Under the pieces are notes generated by a model. The model saw nothing but the letters and a program-made list of their open reading frames with translations. It ran no database searches and had not been told where the DNA came from. 22,672 bases of DNA from assembly GCA_005800465.1 (NCBI GenBank), contig SYFI01000092.1:1-22672 (forward strand). The letters run 5' to 3'. Source of the stretch: Actinomycetota bacterium. Lineage in GTDB: Bacteria > Actinomycetota > Thermoleophilia > Miltoncostaeales > Miltoncostaeaceae. A program made the translations under genes and the position numbers. Shown one piece after another: positions 13,257-20,572 of the stretch (the stretch's first letter is position 1; every line of letters begins with the position of its first letter).

Positions 13257-14435
13257 TTACGTGGGGAAGATGGCCATGACGGCCGTGAAGCCGTGCAAGT
13301 GGGTACGGCCACACACCGGTCCGATCTCGCCATTGCAGAAGAGGCCACTCAGCGGGATTTCACCGAACACGTCCGCGGTTGCGAGCGCGTCGTGGTGCGG
13401 ATCGGGGAACAGACGGGTGCCACGTCCATTGCACGAAAAAAGCAGTGCCCCTCCTGGTGCACCGGCGGTCATGCCACGCGCGGCGGCCAGTGCGGCGCGG
13501 AGGTCTGCATCGGCCGAGAGGTGGTCGCGTACCTGCAGACGCATCACCTGCCCCACCCGCACATGCTCACCCACGGCGATCGCGCCGGTACCGGGGTCGC
13601 CGCCCATCATGCCGCGGATCAGGAAGTCGCCCTGCTCGTATTCGGGGCGGTTCTCATCGATGACGATGCCGGCAAGCACTCCGTGTTCCACCAGGCGACG
13701 CTCATCTGCCGGAAGGGCCTCGATGACCTCGCGGACACGTTCGAGTGCCGGGCGACCTGCGAGTTGCCTGATGACGCCCTGACCCCCGTCGGTGATGGTC
13801 ATCTCGGGGCCAACGGGGCGGCAGCCCTGCGACACAAGGGGCGTGATGCCCGAGAGGGCAACCCCCACTGCGCCGGAGCGGGTCACCCTCTGGTTGAGGA
13901 TGAGGCGGTGCTCGCCCGGGGACTGACCACCCGAGGCCATACCTCCGGTCACCTCACGTGCCATCCCTTCGCCATCCGGTCCGGCAAGCGCATCGGCTGG
14001 GAAACTGAACGGATCGGCCAGCAGGATCACCGTCTGGTTCCCTTGCAGATCGGGGGGTGCGGAGGGGTCGATGGCAGGCGGCCAGCCCACCATAACCAGT
14101 CCCCCATCGGGTGCCTGACCCGGGTCGAGGATGAATGAGTCAATGGCGGTATCGGGGAGTGATGCCGCCCAGAGGGTGAATGCGGGCCCGTGCTCAATTT
14201 CGCGGGCGGTGCCGATGACCCCCTCCGCAGTGCAGCCGATCAGGTTCGCTGGCCCGAGCCCGACGCCGATGACGGATGCGATGCCGGCGGCATCGGCCAT
14301 GAGATCAGGGGTGGCGAAGACCACGGCGAGGTCGGGCGTGGCGCCACCGAGGCCCGCGCGCACTGCGGCAACGGCCTCGGTGGCCGCAGTGCGTCCGGTC
14401 TCCCGCGTGCTGATGGCAGATGCAAAGGTATTCAT
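13257..14435 (-). CDS. FIST domain protein
   Basis: 392 aa carrying both FIST halves. N-terminal FIST includes LAVVFATPDLMADAAGIASV and LIGCTAEGVIG, the classic core of FIST_N. The C-terminal FIST_C part ends with the small-ligand-type block GGALLFSCNGRGTRLF plus the late PLSGLFCNGEIGPVCGRTHL. FIST domains are thought to sense small ligands, perhaps amino acids, often linked to signalling; here no effector domain is attached. Start ATG 14435. A GACACT element ends 7 nt before it, with GGAG only 3 nt before it, so initiation may be leaderless. Confidence 0.9.
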   Translation of the reverse strand: MNTFASAISTRETGRTAATEAVAAVRAGLGGATPDLAVVFATPDLMADAAGIASVIGVGLGPANLIGCTAEGVIGTAREIEHGPAFTLWAASLPDTAIDSFILDPGQAPDGGLVMVGWPPAIDPSAPPDLQGNQTVILLADPFSFPADALAGPDGEGMAREVTGGMASGGQSPGEHRLILNQRVTRSGAVGVALSGITPLVSQGCRPVGPEMTITDGGQGVIRQLAGRPALERVREVIEALPADERRLVEHGVLAGIVIDENRPEYEQGDFLIRGMMGGDPGTGAIAVGEHVRVGQVMRLQVRDHLSADADLRAALAAARGMTAGAPGGALLFSCNGRGTRLFPDPHHDALATADVFGEIPLSGLFCNGEIGPVCGRTHLHGFTAVMAIFPT

Positions 14436-14442
14436 GACTCCA

Positions 14443-14448
14443 AGTGTC
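14443..14448 (-). promoter_or_regulatory. Candidate -10 of the FIST gene (leaderless type)
   Basis: GACACT on the minus strand ends 7 nt before ATG 14435. It differs from TACACT by the first base, so it is weaker than the other examples. Confidence 0.35.
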
Positions 14449-14522
14449 GCCTATTGCAGCCGGATGAGGACCCGGGGCGGGACATGGCGCCGCGGGATTC
14501 CCCCCAGATGTGGCACCACCCC

Positions 14523-14551
14523 TTGACATGATGAACCCGCAGTGCTCTGGT
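14523..14551 (+). promoter_or_regulatory. Candidate promoter of the four-TM membrane protein
   Basis: A perfect -35 TTGACA (14523–14528), 17-nt spacer and a poor -10 TCTGGT (14546–14551). Predicted transcript would begin about 45 nt before ATG 14601. No ribosome-binding site is seen before that ATG. The rest of the 14436–14600 gap shows nothing else. Confidence 0.4.
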
Positions 14552-14600
14552 TCACGGCAATGGAACGCACGTCGGGCACTCGCGCGAGACATCTTCTCCG

Positions 14601-15479
14601 ATGAATCGCCGCATGACCCACGGCCGCAGGCTGCTGCTGCAGGTCGTCGCAACACTCGGAGTGCTCACCTGGCTGCTCGCCGTGCTCATCTGGACGTCAT
14701 TCGGTCGGGTGGCGGAATCCGGTGGCTTCGCGGATGTCACCGTGGAGACGATCCAGAGCCCTGCAGGTCTCACCGGCACGGCTGATGCCGTTGTGACCAT
14801 CGTCGATACCTATGCCATCGGCAAGGGTGGCTCGATCTCGGTGGCTGGAGAGTCCACCTTGCGTGGTGCGGTGCAGTCATTGCTCTCGCAGCCGGACATC
14901 GGCACACTGCTCGTACCCGCGATTGATCAGGCCCGGACCCGTTTCGAGGACCGCCCAGACGGTGGCGTCACGATCAATCTGGGCGCCGTGCGCGAGCGCC
15001 TCGTCACCGCGCTCGATGCGACCGCACCGCAACTCGCTTCGCAGATCCCCCCCGCCGGGGACCTCACGGTCACCGTCACCCGGGAGCAGGTCCCGTCCGG
15101 CGTCTCGACCGCTGCCGGTGCCCTGAACACACTTCGCCTTCTGCCCCTGTGGCTGGCGGCCACCACGATTGTGCTGCTCGGTATCGGGGTGCTCGTAGCC
15201 GACGATCGCGCACGGATGGCGCGCCGTTTGGGCATCGCCTTCATCGCGGTGGGCATCGTGCCGATTCTGCTGCGCCTCATCGTGCCTCCGATTGTGGGGG
15301 GCGCCGTGGGCGAGGGAAATGCCGGTGACATTGCGACGGCCGCCACGGTGGCGACGGTGGCCAACTGGTGGATTGCTCTGATCGTCACAGTGGTGATCGG
15401 TGTCACGATGCTGGTCGCCGGAATGCTCCTTCGCATGCCGGTGCGTGGGCGCCAGGGCCCGATCGTTCTCGGCCGCTAG
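14601..15479 (+). CDS. Four-TM membrane protein with large extracytoplasmic domain
   Basis: 292 aa. TM1 at residues ~10–33, an outside region of about 140 residues (TVETIQSPAGLTGTADAVVT; INLGAVRERLVTALDATAPQ) and three further membrane helices (PLWLAATTIVLLGIGVLVA; FIAVGIVPILLRLIVPPIV; WIALIVTVVIGVTMLVAGML). A short basic cytoplasmic loop joins TM2 and TM3. It lacks motifs of transporters or enzymes. I have a weak impression of similar proteins in actinobacteria but no name. The stop codon interlocks with that of the converging DUF2007 gene on a shared CTAG. Confidence 0.72.
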   Translation: MNRRMTHGRRLLLQVVATLGVLTWLLAVLIWTSFGRVAESGGFADVTVETIQSPAGLTGTADAVVTIVDTYAIGKGGSISVAGESTLRGAVQSLLSQPDIGTLLVPAIDQARTRFEDRPDGGVTINLGAVRERLVTALDATAPQLASQIPPAGDLTVTVTREQVPSGVSTAAGALNTLRLLPLWLAATTIVLLGIGVLVADDRARMARRLGIAFIAVGIVPILLRLIVPPIVGGAVGEGNAGDIATAATVATVANWWIALIVTVVIGVTMLVAGMLLRMPVRGRQGPIVLGR

Positions 15480-15736
15480 GGCGCGTCGGGGTCCAGCGGG
15501 TCAAGCAGCGCATGGGCCTCGAGGCCACGGCCTCCCGGCACCATCACGTCACGCGGTCCCCCGGCCAGCATGTCCGGTACATCAAACCCGGCGTTCCTCA
15601 GCAGGAACGAGGGGATTCCTGCATTGGCCAGTATGCCCTGAAGCATCTCGCCCTCGGCCTGGTTGGCAACGATGGCCACCCGCACCCACTCGGGCTGGCG
15701 CTCCGACCGCGGCCGTCGCCGGAAGAGCGGGCTCAT
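15476..15736 (-). CDS. DUF2007 family protein (putative signal-transducing protein domain)
   Basis: 86 aa. The pattern WVRVAIVANQAEGEMLQGIL then ANAGIPSFLLRN and a final DVMVPGGRGLEAHALL is that of DUF2007, a small ferredoxin-like fold of unclear role. The N-terminus is basic (LFRRRPRSERQ). Its ATG overlaps the rhomboid stop as ATGA, so it is the last gene of that transcript. The three-residue PGG loop before the last helix fits the family. Confidence 0.82.
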   Translation of the reverse strand: MSPLFRRRPRSERQPEWVRVAIVANQAEGEMLQGILANAGIPSFLLRNAGFDVPDMLAGGPRDVMVPGGRGLEAHALLDPLDPDAP

Positions 15737-16464
15737 GCCGGGGCCGCTTCCGCCGGCATGGCGCTACGGGGCACGGGCGGGGGCGGCAGGCCCAGTGAGG
15801 CCGCGCGGATGAGCACAGCACCCGCGGCGAACCCAGCCACGTGTGCCCAGTAGGCCGTTCCCGTCTCTGCGCCTCCGAGCGCTGCCACCAGTTGGTAACC
15901 GAACCAGGCGACCAGCAGGATCCACGCGGGCAGCCTCAGCGGAATGATGATGACGAGTGCCCAGACGCGCGCGGATGGGAACAACACGATGTACGCCCCC
16001 AGTACTGCGGCCACCATGCCCGACCCGCCGATGATCGGGTTGGTGGATGTTGGCGAGGCGAGCGCCTGCACCACGAGTGCCAGCGATCCGCAGGCGAGCA
16101 CGAACGGCAGGAATCGCACGCGCCCGAGCCGAGCCTCAACGGACGCACCGAAGACCCACATAAACAGCACGTTGCCGAGAATGTGCCACCACGAGGCATG
16201 AAGGAATTGTGCCGTAACGACCTCCACCCATCCCTGATGATCGGCGTTGATCAGGGCGCAGGGGTCGGTGGTGGAGCCCGTGCCATGGATGAGGTTCTCA
16301 GGCACCACGCCCCAGCGGCAGTCGAGCGCCTGGCTCGAATCGGTGATGTTGCCGTCGTCGGGGTGCAGCAAATGCACGATCCACATCGCCACCCATATGG
16401 CGATGATGGTGATGGTAAAAACCGGTGCCCGGCGGTTCGGGACGTCGTCGGCGAGAGGCAGCAT
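15733..16464 (-). CDS. Rhomboid family intramembrane serine protease
   Basis: 243 aa with about six membrane helices. HASWWHILGNVLFMWVFGAS matches the rhomboid H-x4-H-x3-N region; GGSGMVAAVLGAYIVLFP holds the catalytic GxSG serine; AHVAGFAAGAV carries the catalytic histidine. A cysteine- and charge-rich luminal loop (~40–75) follows TM1. It should cleave transmembrane substrates at the outer face; substrates are unknown. ATG 16464 has GGAGG 11 nt upstream and lies 16 nt behind argF on the same strand, so it is probably in that operon. Confidence 0.93.
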   Translation of the reverse strand: MLPLADDVPNRRAPVFTITIIAIWVAMWIVHLLHPDDGNITDSSQALDCRWGVVPENLIHGTGSTTDPCALINADHQGWVEVVTAQFLHASWWHILGNVLFMWVFGASVEARLGRVRFLPFVLACGSLALVVQALASPTSTNPIIGGSGMVAAVLGAYIVLFPSARVWALVIIIPLRLPAWILLVAWFGYQLVAALGGAETGTAYWAHVAGFAAGAVLIRAASLGLPPPPVPRSAMPAEAAPA

Positions 16465-16480
16465 CGTCCCGCCAGGCCTC

Positions 16481-17425
16481 CTAGCCCAGCAAGTGCATCA
16501 GGAGCGCGGCCTGCACGTAAAGGCGGTTCTCCGCCTCGTCCCAGATCGCGCTCTGCGGGCCGTGGTACACCGACCGGGTGATCTCCAGGCCGTCGTGCGC
16601 CGGCAGCGGGTGCAGGGCGATGCAGCCGGGTGCGGCGGCGTCCATGAGCGCGTCGTTCACCTGGTACGGGGTGAACTCGGCGATTCGCTGCGCCTCTTCG
16701 GCCGCGTCGTCGCCCATCGACACCCACGCATCGGTGTAGATCGCGCGCGCCTCGCTGACTGCCTCGCGTGGGTCCTCCACCACGCGCACGAATCCACCAT
16801 GCTCGCGTGCGATGGCATCGCATAGGGCTACCACTTCGGGGTCGGGCATATATCCCGCCGGGCAACCGGCCACGATCTCCATGCCCATCTGTGCACCCAC
16901 CACCATCAGCGAATGGCAGCAGTTATTGCCATCACCCACGTAGGCGACACGGATGCCACGCGGGTCGCCAAAGCGCTCGCGGATGGTCATGACGTCAGCC
17001 AGGCCCTGACATGGATGATGGGCGTGGGTGAGGGCGTTGATCACCGGCACATCTGCGTGCTCGGCGAGCTCCATCACCTTGCCGTGGTCCACTGTGCGGA
17101 TGACGATGGCGTCCACGAATCGTGAGAGCACTTTGGCCGTGTCCTCAATCGTCTCGCCACGCCCCAGCTGCATGTCGCGCCCGGCCAGTACCACCGGGTG
17201 TGCTCCCAGCCGTGCGATACCCACCTCAAAAGACACACGCGTTCGCGTAGAGGGCTGTTCGAAGATCACTGCGACGCTCTTTCCAGCGAGCGCATCCGAC
17301 CAGAGCGGCGTGGCCTTCAGCTGGTCGGCCAGGTTGAGCACGTCCCTGATCGCATCGGCGGGGTGATGCATAAGGGAGAGCACTGAGCGGCCCTGGATGG
17401 CCGGGTGGGGCGTCATATTCGTCAC
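16481..17425 (-). CDS. argF: Ornithine carbamoyltransferase-like protein
   Basis: 314 aa. Converts carbamoyl phosphate and ornithine to citrulline in arginine synthesis or runs the reverse in degradation. Carbamoyl-phosphate loop FEQPSTRTRVSFE, the ALTHAHHPCQGLADVMTI motif, GDGNNCCHS, and the ornithine-binding loop TDAWVSMGDD are all present, and the end DEAENRLYVQAALLMHLLG is typical. The usual HCLPAH reads HPLPAH here, replacing the conserved cysteine. I place the start at GTG 17425, since TACGCT ends 6 nt before it; ATG 17416 is the alternative. No other arginine gene is in the window. The family is clear; substrate specificity could be altered. Confidence 0.9.
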   Translation of the reverse strand: MTNMTPHPAIQGRSVLSLMHHPADAIRDVLNLADQLKATPLWSDALAGKSVAVIFEQPSTRTRVSFEVGIARLGAHPVVLAGRDMQLGRGETIEDTAKVLSRFVDAIVIRTVDHGKVMELAEHADVPVINALTHAHHPCQGLADVMTIRERFGDPRGIRVAYVGDGNNCCHSLMVVGAQMGMEIVAGCPAGYMPDPEVVALCDAIAREHGGFVRVVEDPREAVSEARAIYTDAWVSMGDDAAEEAQRIAEFTPYQVNDALMDAAAPGCIALHPLPAHDGLEITRSVYHGPQSAIWDEAENRLYVQAALLMHLLG

Positions 17426-17431
17426 GTGTGC

Positions 17432-17437
17432 AGCGTA
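17432..17437 (-). promoter_or_regulatory. Leaderless-type -10 of argF
   Basis: TACGCT on the minus strand ends exactly 6 nt before GTG 17425. No ribosome-binding site lies between. No convincing -35. Confidence 0.5.
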
Positions 17438-17497
17438 TCGCGCCGACCCCGGGCGTCCCGAGCGGGCTGTGCCCCCGGGATGTGACCCACGCCGGTG

Positions 17498-18514
17498 CTA
17501 CGCCCCCGCGAGTGGACCATTTGTCCAGCCGGCGCCGAGGCGCATGGCCAGATCGATGTCATCTGCCGTGGCGATGTCCTCGTCGACCAGACGCCGTGCC
17601 TCATCCAGTGCCGCCGCGTAGTAGATGGCCGCGATGACCGGTTCGGTACCGAGTGGCATCTGGTCGGCATCGGGGACCAGCCCAGCGCCGGTCTTACGCC
17701 CGAGGTCGCCGCGGGCGACCAGCGGGGCGAGGGTGGCCGAATCGTTGAATCGGTCGCCGTATGCGCGCTCAAGATCGCTGCGGATACTCTCGAGCACGTC
17801 GAGCCCCACGAGGTCACCGAGCGCGAATGGACCCATGGGTGCGGGCCCGCCCTCCGACACCATCATGTCGGCGGTGCGACGATCGACCGGCGCAGCAGCC
17901 GCCGCCCGATAGGCCTCCGCCATCGCGCGTACGAGCACTCGGTTGACCACAAACCCTGGGCACTCGGCCACCCGCACCGGCTCCTTTCCGAGCGCCCTGG
18001 CAAGGGCACAGGCCCGGGCGATGGTCGCCGCGTCGGTGGCCGCCCCGGCGATGACCTCGACGAGACGCATGGTGCTGGCGGGGTTGAAGAAGTGCAGGCC
18101 GATGAGGCGACCGGGATCGGCGGCGGCGTCTGCCAGCGCGGTGACCGAGAGGCCGGAGGTATTGGTGGCCACCAGCACGCCGGGGCGTACCGCCGCATCG
18201 ATATCGGCGTGCACGCGGATCTTGAGAGCCAGATCCTCCGGCACCGCCTCGATCACCGCGTCGACACCACCGATGTCGGCGATGCCGTTCACAGGCGTGA
18301 TGCCTGCGGCCACGGCCGCTGCCTCATCGCTGCTCATCCGGCCGCGCTCCACGCGGCGGTCAGCAATGGCGATGGCACGGTCGCGTCCGGCATCGGCGCG
18401 GGCGCGGTCGGCGTCCGCCAGCAGCACGGTGAACCCCCGTGCTGCCGCAACGTGGGTGATCTCCGCCCCCATGGTGCCGCCGCCGACGATTCCGATTGTC
18501 GCGATGTCGTTCAT
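17498..18514 (-). CDS. 3-hydroxyacyl-CoA dehydrogenase (3-hydroxybutyryl-CoA dehydrogenase type)
   Basis: 338 aa. NAD(P)-binding Rossmann fold at the N-terminus with IGIVGGGTMGAEITHVAAAR, a glycine-rich GxGxxG; then VDAVIEAVPEDLALK, NTSGLSVTAL and the catalytic HFFNPASTMRLVEVI, and the C-terminal 3HCDH domain with GFVVNRVLVRAMAEAYR and ALGDLVGLDVLESIRSDL. These define single-domain short-chain 3-hydroxyacyl-CoA dehydrogenases of fatty acid or butanoate pathways. It is slightly longer than the usual ~280–290 aa. Start ATG 18514 is fixed by TACACT 6 nt upstream. No thiolase or enoyl-CoA hydratase is nearby, so the pathway is not fixed by context. Confidence 0.92.
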   Translation of the reverse strand: MNDIATIGIVGGGTMGAEITHVAAARGFTVLLADADRARADAGRDRAIAIADRRVERGRMSSDEAAAVAAGITPVNGIADIGGVDAVIEAVPEDLALKIRVHADIDAAVRPGVLVATNTSGLSVTALADAAADPGRLIGLHFFNPASTMRLVEVIAGAATDAATIARACALARALGKEPVRVAECPGFVVNRVLVRAMAEAYRAAAAAPVDRRTADMMVSEGGPAPMGPFALGDLVGLDVLESIRSDLERAYGDRFNDSATLAPLVARGDLGRKTGAGLVPDADQMPLGTEPVIAAIYYAAALDEARRLVDEDIATADDIDLAMRLGAGWTNGPLAGA

Positions 18515-18520
18515 GTGCCG

Positions 18521-18526
18521 AGTGTA
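18521..18526 (-). promoter_or_regulatory. Leaderless-type -10 of the hydroxyacyl-CoA dehydrogenase
   Basis: TACACT on the minus strand ends exactly 6 nt before ATG 18514. A poor -35 (TACCGG or TTACCG) is at 17–18 nt. Confidence 0.6.
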
Positions 18527-18576
18527 TGTGACGTCCGGGGCTACCGGTAACTTCTTGAATGCTTGTTGTCACATCT

Positions 18577-18604
18577 GGTTTACCGCATCACACGGTGATA
18601 AACC
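18577..18604 (+). promoter_or_regulatory. Inverted repeat upstream of the GGDEF-like gene
   Basis: GGTTT (18577–18581) pairs with AAACC (18600–18604), and inside it ATCAC (18587–18591) pairs with GTGAT (18595–18599) around a 3-nt loop; 5 nt bulge on the left. It lies 33 nt before ATG 18637 in the divergent gap, as a possible operator or leader hairpin. Confidence 0.35.
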
Positions 18605-18636
18605 CACCCGGCCACGACGTTGTTCACGGGCCCGCG

Positions 18637-19491
18637 ATGACCACGCGGTACCAACAGCGTCGCCTTATTCTTTTGGTGGTACTGCTCGCCGCCACGGTGA
18701 TTCCGATCATCGCCGTTGGTGCATGGTGGCTCTGGCCACTGCTGGTCATTCCCGCTGTCCTCGCCGCACCGCTTGCTGGTGGCATTGGTCTGATCGCCAC
18801 GCTTCTGGCTGCCGCGGTGGCGCTGGCCGCCGCATCGGCCGGGCAGGTGAGCGCTGGTGAAATCACTGCCGGGTTCGTGGCCGTGGTTGTACTTGCCGCC
18901 CTCGGAGCCGCACATGCCGGGATGGCCGAGGGGTTGGCATTTGGCCGGCGTGATGCCGACGACGATCTTGGCCGCCGTGCCAGTGGGCTCGCGCCCCTCG
19001 ATGTGTTTGACCTCATCGCCGACCGCGATTGCCGCAGGGCCGCTGACGACGGCGGGCCGGTGAGCCTCGCGCTTGTCGGCATCACCGACCTTGACGTCAT
19101 CACCACGATGCACGGCGGTGCGGTACGTGATGCCCTGCTGGACGCAGCCAACCATGGCGTCGTCCGGGTGATCTCACCCTCCGACCTTGTGGTGGACATC
19201 GGTGATGGGCGTTTTATGGCACTGGTCTCTGGGCCCGCGGAGCGGGCACGCGAGGCGGGAGATCGCATTGCCATCGCCATTGAAGCCGTGCATGTACGGG
19301 CAGGAGGGGGCGTACGTGTGTCGGTGGGCGCGGTTGCCACCGGCATCGCCCAGTGGACCGACGGTGATCAGGGCATGGAGGGAATGCTGACGCGCGCCGA
19401 GTCGGCACTGATGTCCGTTCCGCGCACCCCGGTTGGCATCACCGACGCCGCCGTGACGGGCGAATTCAGGTCCGTCGCCGACGCCGCGTAA
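18637..19491 (+). CDS. Membrane protein with degenerate GGDEF-like domain
   Basis: 284 aa from ATG 18637. Three or four membrane helices span ~10–105 (LILLVVLLAATVIPIIAVGA; GIGLIATLLAAAVALAAASA; ITAGFVAVVVLAALGAAHAG). A cytoplasmic domain of about 160 residues follows that aligns by eye with the diguanylate cyclase fold: LALVGITDLDVITTMHGGAV with RDALLDAA, then SDLVVDIGDGRFMALVSG, then VRVSVGAVATGIAQW and a late ESALMSV. The GGDEF signature reads GDGRF, and the Asp residues expected in the metal-binding loop are replaced by G and T. It should be inactive as a cyclase and may serve as a sensor or binding module. No ribosome-binding site is evident before the start. Confidence 0.72.
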   Translation: MTTRYQQRRLILLVVLLAATVIPIIAVGAWWLWPLLVIPAVLAAPLAGGIGLIATLLAAAVALAAASAGQVSAGEITAGFVAVVVLAALGAAHAGMAEGLAFGRRDADDDLGRRASGLAPLDVFDLIADRDCRRAADDGGPVSLALVGITDLDVITTMHGGAVRDALLDAANHGVVRVISPSDLVVDIGDGRFMALVSGPAERAREAGDRIAIAIEAVHVRAGGGVRVSVGAVATGIAQWTDGDQGMEGMLTRAESALMSVPRTPVGITDAAVTGEFRSVADAA

Positions 19492-19963
19492 ACCGGGCCA
19501 CGGCGGCACCAAGCCCGGCACCGGCGGCGATGTCGAGCGGCTCGTGATCGGCTGACGCCACCCGTGCTGCCAGACCGGCACCGGCGGCAATGAGGGCAAG
19601 GGTGCCGAGAAGCGGTTTGTCGCGCACGATCACCAGCGCGATCGCCGTAGCGGAGGCTGCATGACGACTCGGGAAGCCCCCGTCATTACGGGACCCGGGC
19701 CGCGGGCGGCCAATGCCATCACGTGCCGCACTGGCGATACCCGCTGCCAGGCCGCCCGCTGCGAGGGCACGCAGACCGGTGGAACGTGAACCCGGCGACA
19801 CCAGCAGGGCCCCGACGAGCAGTTGGAACGCGGGGCCCGTGGCATTGGCCACCAGCCGTGCGACCTCAGGGCCCCCTTCGATAGCAGCCACCCGTGCACG
19901 AGTGGCTGCACCAATGCGACGATCGGCTCGTAGAACCGCGGCCGTGATCTCGGGCGAAGGCAC
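19466..19963 (-). CDS. PAP2-like phosphatase family membrane protein
   Basis: 165 aa. The three PAP2 signatures occur in order: RDGIGRPRPGSRN, FPSRHAASATAIALV (PSxH), and ARVASADHEPLDIAAGAGLG (R-x5-H-x3-D). These enzymes dephosphorylate lipid phosphates such as phosphatidic acid or undecaprenyl pyrophosphate at the membrane. The membrane helices are short and the protein is small for the family. GTG 19963 is supported by TACCGT ending 6 nt upstream. Its 3' end overlaps the converging GGDEF-like gene by 26 nt. It is divergent from the TlpA-like gene with only 52 nt between starts. Confidence 0.8.
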   Translation of the reverse strand: MPSPEITAAVLRADRRIGAATRARVAAIEGGPEVARLVANATGPAFQLLVGALLVSPGSRSTGLRALAAGGLAAGIASAARDGIGRPRPGSRNDGGFPSRHAASATAIALVIVRDKPLLGTLALIAAGAGLAARVASADHEPLDIAAGAGLGAAVARFTRRRRRT

Positions 19964-19969
19964 GCAATC

Positions 19970-19975
19970 ACGGTA
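19970..19975 (-). promoter_or_regulatory. Leaderless-type -10 of the PAP2 gene
   Basis: TACCGT on the minus strand ends exactly 6 nt before GTG 19963; no ribosome-binding site between. Confidence 0.5.
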
Positions 19976-20003
19976 CGAGACGTCCCGGATGCCCGCCCGG
20001 GGC

Positions 20004-20009
20004 TACGCT
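20004..20009 (+). promoter_or_regulatory. Leaderless-type -10 of the TlpA-like gene
   Basis: TACGCT in GGCTACGCT ends exactly 6 nt before ATG 20016; no ribosome-binding site between, and no good -35. Confidence 0.55.
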
Positions 20010-20015
20010 CCCTGC

Positions 20016-20546
20016 ATGCGGATTCCTTTCATCCTCGTTGCTATTGCGCTTGTCCCCGCGGCGGCCGGTCTTGCCGGATGTGGGGCATCGGTGGGAGGGG
20101 AATCCGCGGCGCAGTTGGTGCCCACGGCACAGCGCGAATCCGCGGCGCACCTGGCGGTGCCGAGGCTTGAGGGTGCGGGGACGCTGGCGGTGGGTGTGCG
20201 GGGGCCACGACCCACCGTGATCAACATGTGGGCGTCGTGGTGCGGTCCGTGCCGCAAGGAGATGCCCGATTTGCAGCAGTTCGCAACGACGCATCCTGCG
20301 GTGAGGGTGGTGGGTGTTGCGGTGAACGACTCCGTAGACGACGCCCGGGCATTCGCACGTGAGGTGGGAGTGACATTCCCCCTCGGGTTCGACCGGGGCG
20401 ACGCCGTTGCCGATGTCTACGCGGTGAGCGGTTTGCCGACCACCGTGGTGCTCGACCGCGAGGGGCGGCTGGCCGCCACATGGCCCGGCCCGGTGACCAG
20501 TGCCGACCTCGCGCGGCTCACGGCCCCTCTGGTGGCGAGCGGCTGA
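20016..20546 (+). CDS. TlpA-like thioredoxin-fold lipoprotein
   Basis: 176 aa. Signal peptide of ~21 residues with lipobox LAGC, so the protein is anchored outside the membrane. The thioredoxin-like domain has INMWASWCGPCRKEMPDLQQ with a CxxC redox centre, then VRVVGVAVNDSVDDARAFAR, and the cis-proline strand GLPTTVVLDREGRL. It is expected to reduce or exchange disulfides in exported proteins, such as in cytochrome c maturation or as a general envelope reductase. No ccd or resA partner genes are nearby. A small duplication lies in the linker between lipobox and thioredoxin domain. The TilS gene follows 26 nt later, with its own -10. Confidence 0.92.
   Translation: MRIPFILVAIALVPAAAGLAGCGASVGGESAAQLVPTAQRESAAHLAVPRLEGAGTLAVGVRGPRPTVINMWASWCGPCRKEMPDLQQFATTHPAVRVVGVAVNDSVDDARAFAREVGVTFPLGFDRGDAVADVYAVSGLPTTVVLDREGRLAATWPGPVTSADLARLTAPLVASG
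20100..20149 (+). repeat. Tandem 36-bp unit with 14-nt identical cores in the TlpA linker
   Basis: GAATCCGCGGCGCA occurs at 20100–20113 and 20136–20149, exactly 36 nt apart, so the frame is kept. Each copy encodes ESAA followed by Q or H, then L. It is a small in-frame duplication in the linker. Confidence 0.75.
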
Positions 20547-20560
20547 TCCGAGGCCACGTG

Positions 20561-20566
20561 CATACT
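20561..20566 (+). promoter_or_regulatory. Leaderless-type -10 of tilS
   Basis: CATACT ends exactly 6 nt before GTG 20573; no ribosome-binding site and no -35 are evident. Confidence 0.45.
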
Positions 20567-20572
20567 CCCGGC

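Noticed and set aside
13242..14138. 298-codon plus-strand frame
   Set aside because: Antisense to the FIST gene, His- and Gly-rich, no family likeness.
17495..18860. Long plus-strand frames (351 and 305 codons) over the dehydrogenase
   Set aside because: They are shadows of a GC-rich minus-strand gene that has full Rossmann and HFFNP motifs.
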